Source of the DNA: Liquidambar formosana
Taxonomy: Eukaryota > Streptophyta > Magnoliopsida > Saxifragales > Altingiaceae
Assembly: GCA_039720395.1 (NCBI GenBank)
Contig: CM077820.1
Coordinates: 11,493,848 to 11,557,847, forward strand
DNA length: 64,000 nucleotides
Reading direction: 5' to 3'
Part shown: piece after piece, positions 36,680 through 49,000 of the stretch
Layout: each line of letters starts with the position of its first letter
How positions within the stretch are numbered: the stretch's first letter is position 1
Translations under genes and position numbers: made by a program
The notes under the pieces: generated by a model
What the model saw: only the letters and a program-made list of their open reading frames with translations
Told to the model about the DNA's origin: nothing
The model's database searches: none

Positions 36680-38269
36680 AAACCAATCACATGGGTCGCC
36701 GGTGAGGGTCCATGACCAGTCCACTGCGACTCGGCGAGGTTAGACGGAAGTTGACAAATCAAGAGGAACGTTGATGATGAGGAGGATGGAGGAGGAAAAG
36801 GAAATAAAGCGACATTGGTAAAGATACAGCCACCTCGACCAGTCTTTTTCATGAAACTCTTTATATTATTATTGACCACTGGGCTAAAGTTTGGTTTTTG
36901 CTTCATCACTAATAGCTACGTAATACATTTTTAAAAAGCATAATTCATAGAAAAAAAATTTTAATGCCCAACAAATAAATTTTTTTTAATGAAAATCCCA
37001 ACCCTTTTTGTTAGCTTTGAAAGTTCTGAGGCCTATATTGGGGGTGGTGGGAGAGGTCTCCTATATTGGGGGTGGTGGGAGAGGTCTGAGGTTTATATCA
37101 GGAGGGAGAGGTTTAAGGTCTATATTGGCTTGTGACGTCACGTGGTCGCATCACAATTAAACAAAAAAAAATACATTTCTTTGCTAAACAAATTAAAAAC
37201 TTAAATTATAAGGTATAGGATCTAAACAAATATATGAAATCATGTAAAAAAAAAAAAAAACAAGCATATAAAATCATATTAAACTTAATATATGCAGTGC
37301 GACACGTGGGACTTCTCAACAAAATTTGTATTTCATTCATTGCGTTTGGCAACTTATTGCTAATAGAATTAAAAATCAGGGGCCCAATTTTCTACTTCTT
37401 TCCCAAATGTATTCTAGCACTAGATCAGATACTTTCGATTATTAATGTACGTACAAAACTCTTTCATGTTTTTTTTTTTTTGTTTTGCTTTCTTTTCGTT
37501 CTTTTCTTTCAAGATGACAAAATTTTATTGAATCAAGAGTGCCTGCACTAATAGCTCCGAATAATTAAATACATGCATTAAGACAAAAAGGCTTCTTATT
37601 CCACAACAACGATAGCACTTTTTCACTCTTTCATATATTAGGGGATTTCACTTGGAAAAGAAAGTGTCCCATACTAATGGATTTGGGTCCATAACCATGG
37701 GTTCCAATGCACCAGATCTTGTAGCCCTCTACGGTGTCCATTTGGCACATGATGGGTTAATTAGGAAAATGTTAAACATACCTTAATAAAAATAGTAAGT
37801 CTTGGGATCACTTATCTAGTCTGTTCAAGTGACATTCAGAACCAAAATCATGCTATTCATACCACAATCTAGGTAATAATATATAAGTTAAAGATTTTTT
37901 TTTGCTAAATGCAAGGTATCCCAATTCATTAGGCTTAGACTAATTCTTTTGTGATGCACAAATCACCCACAAACTAGTGCATCCGATAATTAGGGACCAT
38001 TGACTCGAACTCGAGACTTACAATTCTTGAGTTATAATCCTTTGTCATCTGAATAACTTTATGGGTTATAAGTAAAAGTTACTTGGAAACCAAATAAAGA
38101 TTATTGTTAAATACTAAATAATCATTAATTAAAAGATATAATACGACATGCGAATCGAAACAAATTTAGTCGGATTTCTCAAGTAAAAAAAATCTGCCAC
38201 GCAAAAATGAAATCACAGCCCAACAATAATACTTAAAATGCATGGGAAAGAAAAAAGAAAAAGAAAAAC

Positions 38270-38301
<32 letters not shown>

Positions 38302-38414
38302 CACAAGCAGTGCAAGATTAAACGGTATATACAAAAGGAGCTATATAATATAGATCTGCAGATATTCTTCATCCAAAGAGAGATCTAGCCCATTGTTTTG
38401 ATTCATCAAAAAAG

Positions 38415-38447
<33 letters not shown>

Positions 38448-38465
38448 AGAAATAGTGCCGAGATC
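36680..38465. other. Spacer between pseudogene E and gene D, no gene
   Basis: Contains GGGGGTGGTGGGAGAGG direct repeats near 37040-37080, a GA microsatellite (about 38272-38300) and an A-run (about 38408-38445). 37800-38200 is the conserved 3' flank also seen next to pseudogene B and gene C. No gene seen. Confidence 0.6.
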
Positions 38466-41400
38466 TCAGTCCTTGTAATCTTCAAATGATAGAGATTTCA
38501 TTTTCCAAATTTTGAGCGAGGCCACGACGCTCACGTCAGTGGCATAGTTGAACACAAAAAGCCTTGCCGCCTCATGGATTGCTTCAGTTGGATAAATTCG
38601 CACCGTGATAACTGCTCTCCCTCCTTGTGCGAAACTTTCCACAACTGAATGATCGATCTGAGTCAACAAATTAAATCATAATTTAGGTTTATGCACTTGA
38701 TTAGTGGTAATGTCCGTTTTATTTGGAAGCAACTTAATTTTATTTGAAATAAATTAATGAAAATTCAATTTTGGATTAGAGGTATCTATCACCAGCTGCT
38801 TCCTAGGAGCTAGAAGCTCAAACGAGCCATTTTGTTGTTGAATTTGCCTGCAAATTAAAAGCTATGTTTTCATCACTTGACTGTTTTTTTACCGTAGAAG
38901 TAGGGATTTGAAATAGGTCCATTTTGATGCCCAACTTAATAACCAGGCTTAGACCCATACCCACAAACACCGTCTCACAAATGAAATATAATGAGTTAAA
39001 AAATAACTTATTTTGATATCATATTAAATTTTTTACCTAAAAGCTTTAAGTTATAAAATGGAGGGTCTTTTTTTTTTATTTTTGACAAGCAAATGAATTA
39101 TATTAAATATGAAAAACAGGCCACAAGGGGCACCCGTTCCCTCACAATCAGATCTGCCGACAAAACTGAGGAAGAATATGAGAGGTGGGGATGGAACCCC
39201 AAAGGTTATAATTAGCTGCCGCTCATGTGTTGCGTTACTGGCAACTTTAGGAACTAAATTAACAAACCACGTAGAAAACTTAAGAGAACCAATCTCTCGC
39301 CGTGATGGATAGTGAGGCAAACTCCCATGGAGGACAAGAAGACCAATCCATAAGGGGAAATGAAATAGATGAAGCATATATCCCCTTCCAAAACAATCAA
39401 AGATAGCCCATGCTCACATGCTTCCTTGAGGGAAAAATAAACAACCTTAGGATCTAAACAGGTATATCAAGTTATATCAAATTTTATACTTAAACGATGT
39501 GGATGTGGACTTTCCAACACATCTTAGGTGTTTGAGCTTAAATGTACTATTTTTCTATGTTTTCTTGACAATCGATTTAACACATTTGAAATTGATGAAT
39601 TTCAGGGACTTCGACAAGATTTCCAGCCAACTTGGCCAAGGAAGAAAAAAAGAAGGGGGTTTTCCAAATTGAAGGAAGATAAGATCAAGGAAATAATTGT
39701 CACTTACCAATAGCCTCATAGACAAGTTTTCATGATAAAGCACAGGAACTTCAGCGCCATAGACTTCTTTGTCCACACTGGAAGCCTTAGATGACCTGCA
39801 TTACCCAACATTCTCCGAATACTTTCATTTTTGTTTACATAATGTTAACCATCCAACTACTTGCTAAATAAAACATAGTAACTACGAAAACAAAGTTCTA
39901 AGCATGGTCAACGATTTTGGCATTCAAGCTAGAATCATATATATAATAGGGGCAAAATGAACTAGAAAATAAAAGATATACGCATGTAGTGTCATTCGAA
40001 AATTTAATCAAAATAGTAATTGTAATATATTCTATGGTACCAAAAAAAAAAAGAAGAAGGTATTGTACCCTAAGTACTGAAAAATGATCACATTTTGTGA
40101 TAAATGACCATATTTTGTGGTTGACCCAAATGTGATCCGAGATTATAAAATATGACCACTTATCACTTAAGAGTATCAAAGAATTTCCCCTAAGACACTA
40201 GAGGGACTGCAAAACATAAGTTATCAAATAGAAATAGAAGATTCAGAGAAACTTTTTTTTTTCCCCCTAAAAAACAATCAAACCTGGTTTTGTCGGCACA
40301 GAAGAAAGTCCTCGGACGGCCACCGGTACCTTTGGCAATGTGGAAATAAATAGGGGTTAGCTCGGAAAGTGTTGGGTGGGTGTTAACTAAAAGGCCAAAT
40401 GGTCCAAAGGAGCCCCTCTCAGCAACGCCACCCCAACAATCGTAATTCACATGCTCATCCTCATTCTCCTCCAATGCCTCTTTGTCTATCTCAAACTCGG
40501 CACTTATGTCCAGCTGTCACCATTGCAAAACAAGTCAACCACTCCATGAGTCCATGTAACTATGTAAGCCTTCAATTTTTATTTCTTTTTACACAATAAT
40601 TCTTTCACGCTAAGTAAATAAAGCACTCGCACACCCACCAAAATAAAACAAGCAATTAGTAGGAATGGCTTGATAAAACTATATAAGTTGGGGTCTTATG
40701 GCGAAAATTTTAAATGAGATTTCTTTTTAATGTTTAGTATAATAAAATAAACATAATTAATTAATTAAGAATAGATGTAGTAAAAATTCTTACTATTTTA
40801 GATATTTACCCTAATAAAATTAGTAGGAATGGCTTGTCTGGTTCGAAGGTCTTCTACAATGGTGGCAGTGGACTACTGTTGGTCTGATTGAGCTTGTGTG
40901 GTTCAATAGATGAAGGCAAGGTTTGATGGTTCTCAGGGAAGACGAGAGAACTCATCAGCTGAGAGAAGATGTCATAACACGATGGTGATGGAACTTGGGT
41001 ATTAAGGCTTGCACTATATCACCGAAGACGATGGATCCATGGCGGTGGTGGCTGGTTTCTTCGATTAGGGCTTGATGTGCGACGATGGTTAAGGGAGGTG
41101 GTTGGGGCTCACGATGGTTGGCTCAAACCATGGGTCTACTATGAGGTTTTGCAAGTGGTTCTATGGGGCTCGCTGATGGTGGATGGAGCACCCAAACTGT
41201 CAGAGTAGGTTGCCGAAGGCTTAGAAATGGTCGTCAAAAGTCATCAAAAGTCGTCGTCATCGGCTCGTAGGAGGGACTCGTCGGTATGCTTTCACTGATG
41301 CCTGGTTGGGTATAGGAGAAGAGATAAGGAGGCTATTTTGGTGTGAAACTGACCAAATTTACTCTGAGTTAAAAAAAAAAAAAAACACAAAGGTTGGATA

Positions 41401-43037
41401 ACTAATTGATAAATAAATCTTTGGGTAAAATACATCTACACCCCTGTATTTACTAACTGTTATACTGACACCCCCTATAGTTTCTGAAAATACACTGCAC
41501 TCCCTTATTTTAGAAAATAACACACTTCCCCCCATTCGTCAAACAGCCATTAGGATCCTTTAACGTTTATTGCTGACATCAACTAAAAATGGGTTAAAAT
41601 ACCCATTTAAACCTTCTTAAAGCCAAAACGTTGCGTTTCGGAGCCAAACAGTGTGTTTGGTATTTAAATGCTTTAAAACGCCCTCTGCTATCTCTCCACT
41701 GCTTCATGAAGTTCTGGTGAACTCCATGTTTTCCAGCGAAATTTTTTTTTTTCACAATCCCAACTATACCAAGATAAGAAGAAGCTTTAAGAAAAAAATT
41801 CATAACTCAACATCCAACTCCATTTTCACCATCCTAGCATCATCTTAGAAAAAAAAAAAAAAAAAACTAGAGGAAGAAAGGAGAAGCCGGCGTTTCAACC
41901 CAGAAAAAATCAGATCGCTTCCTTCTTCTCTTCCCCCTCCCTTTTTTGTTTTAATCTTTTTTCTTTTCCTTTGCTGACTCTCTCTCTCCCCTCCCTTCCC
42001 TCTAATCTGCCATCTCCCCTATCTGGTTCGCCGGTGGTCTTGCAGGCGTTTGTCTCATTGTTTTTTTGTTTTTGTTTTTGTTTTTATTTTGGTTTTCTTT
42101 TATTTGTTCTTGGGTTTACATGTTGTGACCACGGTTACAAGAAACTTTCTTCCTTGTTGCAAATCATGCTTCTGATGCTAATGAGCTTCCTTTGGGTTGG
42201 TGGTTTTTGCTTTCGTGAGGAAGTTCGACGGTGAAAGGAGGGGTTGGAGTTCCGGCGTGGGCACGTTGTCGGTGTTAAGTCTTGAACGGTGAGAGATGTT
42301 ACAACTTGGAGGTGGGGTGGGAGGACCAAATCGTCGCCGCAGCGCTCACCGCCGTTGCGATTTCACCGTGCACCTAAACCCTCTCGTCTCTCTCAAATCT
42401 AAAATTGCGAACTCTTACATCGCGAATTGTTGTGGCTCCCTCTCTGCGAACCTCACCGTCGGCGCACGGTAAACCCTCTCATCTCCCTCACTGCCGCTCT
42501 CCAAATAGTGCTATCTTGCGCTGGCGGTGCCAATACCCTCGCATCCTTGTCCTCTTCCTCTTCTCCTCGGTCCTATCGCAAGACAGAGGGCCTGGCAGAT
42601 TCGGACGGAGGCACGTCGGCAGTGATGAGGGTTCCGACGATTGCATGGCGGAGCTGCAACTGCTCGAAGAAGAGAACCTGAACTACGGCGCATAATATCT
42701 CTTCTCGTTTCTGTCTGATTGAAGCACAAATGGGTTCTATATGCTTTTGTGTTTTAATCTAATGAAACACTAAAACGACTTTGTTTTAATAGAAGGGCAT
42801 TTTCGTCATTACGCACTTTCGTTCACTCCGTTAACTTAGCTGTTCTGACAAAGGGAGGTTAGTGTAATTTCAAAAAGTATGGGGGTGTCAGTGTAATAGT
42901 TAGTAAATACAAGGGGTGTAGATGTATTTTACCCTAAATCTTATTTTCTTAATTATTGGCCAAATCTCCCATTTTTTTTTCTCTCTCTTTTTTTCCACTC
43001 ACAAAAAGTAAAGAAAGCACTCACATACCCACAGAAG

Positions 43038-43070
<33 letters not shown>

Positions 43071-46000
43071 TTGTTGATGACTTAGTACCATCAACTTTAC
43101 CTCAAATTTCAATCTAGTCCACAGACTTTGATATTGCACGATTTTGGAACAATTTTAAAATTTTTGATTCAATGTAGGCCAAACAGCAACGTCCGTCACT
43201 TAAGGTCAACGGAATAGTACGTGACCAACACATGTGTGCTTACTTGGCACACATGTGGCAGCAAATGACCCAAACGATGTCGTTTGAAGCCAAAAAAATT
43301 AAATTAAAAAGAAAAAAGAAAACAAAAAACATAACTAAAAAACAAAAAAAAAATACACAAATAAGGGAGTTTTTTCACTGAAAAATGGAGGGTTGGTTGT
43401 CCTCGTTAGGTTGTCGATGGTGGTAGTTGCTATGGTTGTTTCTTTCCTCTCTATTCTAGCTCCTTTTTCTAGTTCTTCACCGGGTTGCCAACGATGGTAG
43501 AACAAATTTGAAACCAAATTTGTCGAGATTGGAACCCACACACAAATCTGAATCAGATTTGAATGAAAATATTATAGCTCAAATACCCTTCCTGTTCCTC
43601 TACCTCTTCCTCCTGATGTTGACAACAGTAGTCAAACCTATTAAAGGGTCCTTCAACTCACCTCATGGAAGGAAATTGCCTTTGCCCCTATCGTGGCTCT
43701 CACCCCCCGGCGCCTAGGGTCTAGTCGACGTTAGCTCCTTCATCGTCGAATATAGTTACAAAAACCCATGTAGCCCCTTGCTTGGATCTAATCGATACGA
43801 GGGTCACCATCTTTGGTTCCATTTGTTTTTGGAAAATTTTTTTGAAATCCTTTTTCAAACCCTATCCCTAACCCGTCGTGCTTAGATCTGGACAAGCCAA
43901 ATCATGAGCTCATCGTTGTTCATTGAGGTGGGTTTCTTGAGAGCAAATGGGTCTCCAACACCGATTTTTAGATCAATTACCAATTAGTCACCGCTGATGT
44001 CCTCGGAAGGAAAAGGGAGCTCTCAGGTTTCCAATTGCTTGTCGATGGCTTGTCACTGCCATTCAGATTAGCGAGCTCCGTTGCCATCATTACCGGTGCT
44101 CTCGTCGTTCAGATTAGGCATCATCATTGCATTTAGGGCAGTGGGTGGAGTTGCTGCCTATGCTTTGAACTCCATATTTGCCCTAAACCACACACAAATC
44201 TTATCTAGATATGGTTTTTCTTCCCTCTTCTTTACTTCCCCACCCCCCCTCCTCCTCCTCTTTTTTTTTTTTTTTTTGGTTTATATTCTGAAGAAGACAA
44301 CAGTCAGTCTTCTATTTCCCGGTGGAGTAACATCAAAGAACTATTTGTTTTTTTCCGGTGAAGGAATTACTTGGCGAGGCCTTCATCCTCTTCGTTTGTT
44401 TCCTTTTTTTTTTTTTTCTTTTTTTTAAAATTTATGTTTTAAATTTTTTGGCTTTAAATGACATCTTTTGGGTCATTTGTTGCCACATGCATGCCAGGCC
44501 TGGCACGCATGTGCTAGTCACATGCTATTCCGTTAATCTTAAGTGACAGACGTTATTGGTTGGCCCACATTAAATAAAAAATTTTAAAACTGTCCTAAAA
44601 TCGTGCAATGTCAAAGTTTGTGGACTAAATTGAAATTGGGGGTAAGGTTAATGGCACTAAATCATCAATAACCCAAAAAAAAGGGGGAAAGTGGGGGTGG
44701 GGGGAGGTGGCCAACAATGCATTTCCATATTCTCCAAACTTGAGATGTTTCTCCTGGCCAACTGGGGTTACAAACCTTGTAGGCTAAGTCACTATGTACA
44801 TTTTTAGTAAATAGAACATATTAGCTTGACATACATTGGTAACCCATTCCTTGATAACTAAGGTTTTTGGGGTCAAGTGGCACTATTCTTCGTCTATAGT
44901 ACATAAAACCCAATTGATATGCTCATGGGTTTGTCTAGATTTCAAATTCTATTTGAGTGTATCATGGCCGACCTAAAAGTAGCATTGGGGAGATGAAAAC
45001 CCCGAAATTTTTTGAATCCTTCAAAATGTGTTTAATTTTATGAAGTGGCATTCTCAAATTTATTAAAGTAGCACACCCAAATTTAATTCATCACCCCTAA
45101 ACAACACATTTTTATACTTACTATGTATGTACTTGTATATGTATTCTAGTGCGTAAATGAAAACCCCAAACAAAAAATTCTAATTGCGCCAAAAGTGTGT
45201 GTATCCTGTTCTATTACACCATCAATTCTTATATGCACCAATTAAAAAAAAAAAATTCTTATTTAAGTGGGAAAAAAGAGAGCGGAGGTTTGGGAATTGG
45301 TGCAGGTTTGATCTGTGTACCATTACATAGTGATAAAAAAAAATAAAAGAAAACTAATAAAAAATAATAAAATAAAATAAAAGAAGATTCCTAACCAGAA
45401 AAGGGGAAAAAGAATCAAAGAAGAGAAAATAGGGTATGAAAAAATGAAGAAGACAAAAGAAATAGCTCAAACCTGATCAGTAGCTGTGCCGATGTCAAGT
45501 GTATGGTTAGAACCGGGTCCGAGCTTTATCCCATTAAATTCTGTGCTATTCAATCTCAACCTTTCCACCTCCTCCACCGGCCATTGAAGTATATGGCTTC
45601 TTGTCTTGTTGTCGAATACCACAACTCTTGGAATGCTCTGTACAACACATCAAGAAATTATTTTGGAAATGATTCGGACTTTTTATAGTGTGATCCAAGA
45701 AAAGGTTCCATTTCAATTAAATTAATGGTGTGTTCTTACTATATATATCGAAACGGCATACTCTTTTCATTAAATAGTTCACAATTATTGGATTATTAAA
45801 TTCTTTCAAGGACTCGGAACTCAACTCAAATAAACCTTAAAATCAATTGCATAGAATCACACTACAAAAAAAGAGAGCAATTGTAACTGATTTTAGTGAC
45901 CAAATTTAGGTAATGGTCACAAGAAAAGGTTCCATTTCAATTAAATTAATGGTGTGTTCTTACTATATATATCGAAACGGCATACTCTTTTCATTAAATA

Positions 46001-49000
46001 GTTCACAATTATTGGATTATTAAATTCTTTCAAGGACTCGGAACTCAACTCAAATAAACCTTAAAATCAATTGCATAGAATCGATCAATTATATGAATCC
46101 CTTATGATATATGTCATTATTATAGGTTAAAAAAATGAAATAACAATAATAATACCTGAATGCCCGCCCAGCCCTTGCTTATCTGATTATCTTCACTGTC
46201 GGCTTCTACAAGATAACCCAAGTTAATCCTCCTCATTTTTTTGGGGTCATAAAACGTTTTTGATGCATAATATGTTCCATAATCAACCTTCAACCCATCA
46301 CCGAAATGCTGATTCGGATAATCAGGTATCCACTTATCGCTTTTCGGATCATAGGTCCCGAGTGCATAGTAATCATACGTGTGATTGCCAGTACTTCCTT
46401 TCCCCCCACTAGCCTTGAGCACGTGCTTAATTCCTGTGCCAGTAGCTGAATTATCCAACCCGCTCGACCAGGTCGTCGAAATCGGGTAAATGTCCAAGCA
46501 TTCCCACATGCCCATATCTGGGACCTTATATAAGACCCCCTTTCGCGAGTAGTTATGGAAATTGGTAGTCTGATAAACAAGGAAAACACCCGTATCATTA
46601 TCATGAGCAAACGTCGCCCCAATAGCGACCCGCCATGTTCCATCCGGTCCAAGCCATGCTGTTGTCGGGTCACGAAAATCATCCTGATCAATTTCGGATG
46701 CTGGGGGCAAAACCGGGTTGCCCTTGTTCTTAACCCAATCGCGGAGGGCAGGATCGGATAGGTTGGCGGGGTTGGCAAGGTTTTGTACTTGTGTCTTGTT
46801 ATTATGCGTTATGATTTTTCCGGTGTATAGCATTACAATTTGGCCATCGGGGAGATGGGTTGCGGACCCGGTGTAGACACCGTCCTTATCAAATGGCTTA
46901 TCACGATCCATCGCAAGCGGAAGGACGTGGTTCCAGTGGATCAGGTCCGTTGATATGGCGTGACCCCATGTCATGTTACCCCAAACGGCAGAATAGGGGT
47001 TGTATTGGTAGAAGAGATGGTACCGCCCATTGTGGAACAATGGACCTACACCCATTCAATCATCACCCTGTGTTAAAATGTGCATCTACCTGACTATTAT
47101 CCTATATAATATTAAAGTGTATTTTTTTGGTTCCATATAGTAAAAGAACAAGCTACACACACGGGCGCAAGTTATGTTCCCGCATGTGTCCTGTGTTGGC
47201 AAACGTGATCATTCAGGATAGTGGAGGATATATGTTCCAAACCTGATTATTATACACATGTGTATGTATTTTTTTGATTTATTGAATAAGGTTTTTGAAG
47301 AACTTACCGCAAGGATCTGAAGCCGAGATAACCAAACGTTCCCACCAAAGAACCATGAGAAATGATAAGAGAATTGGTTCAGCACATGGACAAATTATAT
47401 ATAAGGAAAAAAAAAAAACAAAAAGTAAATGCCTACCAAATATGTAATTTAGGTAATTGTTTGAAAGGTAAAATTTCCTTTTTTGGCTGAGAGAATAAAA
47501 TTCTAGCTACCATTAGCAAAATAATCAAACAAAATAAATAAATAAATATTAGATCTTTGCACATTTCTAAAGTTTTCATTTGAGTCAAATAATAAAGTTT
47601 GTGGGTACGTACTATATCCAGCACTTGAATTTGAATCTCGAATACTAATCTTTAACTTACTAACCAACTAATTTTAGAATGAAATTCATATTATTTGATG
47701 ATAAATTTCTGCTCATCATTCCATCTTGTTTGATCCTACAATTTATTTGTGGTACAAGTACCCTTACCATCGAACCCTATTGAACAGATTTATCAAATCA
47801 CATGCAAAAACCCACTCCACATCCTTAGGGTTATTTTGGGAAGCGTTGCCAAAGAAAAAGTAAATTGTTGGTTGCACGGAATTTGGTACATCCAGGCCGG
47901 TGGCACATGCATTTTTCATGGAAGAGTGGCAGTGGGCATCCACCAAGGTGGTCAAAAGGGAAGATCATTAATACTGAATTACTGATCCAACTTGGGACCA
48001 GCTATTCTACTCCACGCATGTAGTTCGATCTCCCATCAAGACCGTCCTTATGGCTCTCATTAGTCTCTATGATGTGGACATCAACATATGAATCAATAAT
48101 CATATCATCAAAAAAAAAGGAGGTAGTATGAAGATCATTTTAAACTGCACCGATCCGCTCTAATTTCAATGGAGGTCTCGAGTAAGGTGCGGGCCTTATT
48201 GTGTGGGACCATTGAGATGACATTTGAAGCAAGAAAAGCAGCCGGTAGGAAATAGAAAAAAGGGGAAATATCCATAAACTCCCTCAAAAATAATTTTATA
48301 TCCAAAAACTCCATTAAATATATTTCTTATCCATCTAATCCAAATAAAAAATAATCATATCTGTTAACTCTAACCAGTTAATGTTTTGTTTACTGTTGTT
48401 AAAAGAAAATAGTGATCCGACTAAAATATCCTTTTTTGACATGAATATGTTTAATGAAAAAATTTCATATTTAATTGAATTTCAACTTTTATCCTTTCTA
48501 GTGTAATTAGAAAAAAATTAACTATTTTTAATTAATTCTTATCTAATGTACACATGAGGGCCAAGGATAAGAAAAAGAGGGTCTAGGAGAGCAGGGATGC
48601 AAGTTTAGGAAAAGAGGAGGGGCAAAATGGAAAATTCACTTGAATATGCATTTTTGTCATTAAAATATTATTGTGAAAGAAGGGCATTTTAGTTAGATCA
48701 CTCTTTTCTTTTAACCGTAGTAAACAAAAATTTAACTGATTGGAGTTAATGGATATAATTTTTTTTTATTTGGATTAAATGGATAGGAAAAATATTTAAT
48801 GGGGTTTTTAGATATGATTTTATATTTGAGGGAGGTTTTGGATATTTCTCCTAGAAAAAAACCTAGAAAACAGATTGTAGGCATCATTATTTTTTCAGGG
48901 TATTTTTGTCATCTGAAATGAATTAGGATAATAATGCCGTTATAATCTTAAACGAGGTAAGATAATTAATCAAAAGTTTTCTTCTTTAAACCACTTTCAA

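Larger units (their letters stand above)
30622..41199. repeat. Segmental duplication, copy 1
   Basis: Almost identical to 53442-64000, with offset drifting between about 22,778 and 22,858 through small indels and microsatellite changes. It contains the spacer, a 2.26-kb MULE, pseudogene E and exons 5-7 of gene D. Differences include a 39-bp tandem duplication near 37040-37080 present only here, different TA-repeat lengths near 35155, and a 60-bp tandem duplication near 53565-53680 present only in copy 2. The copy may extend beyond 41199; its partner leaves the window there. Confidence 0.92.

Noticed and set aside
36559..36909. 116-codon frame upstream of pseudogene E exon 1
   Set aside because: Part of it is the frameshifted continuation of exon 1; the rest is leader and promoter with no recognisable motif.
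42405..42695. GC-rich overlapping frames as a host gene
   Set aside because: Inside a MULE with a target duplication; several frames open at once because of base composition, and no domain is recognised.
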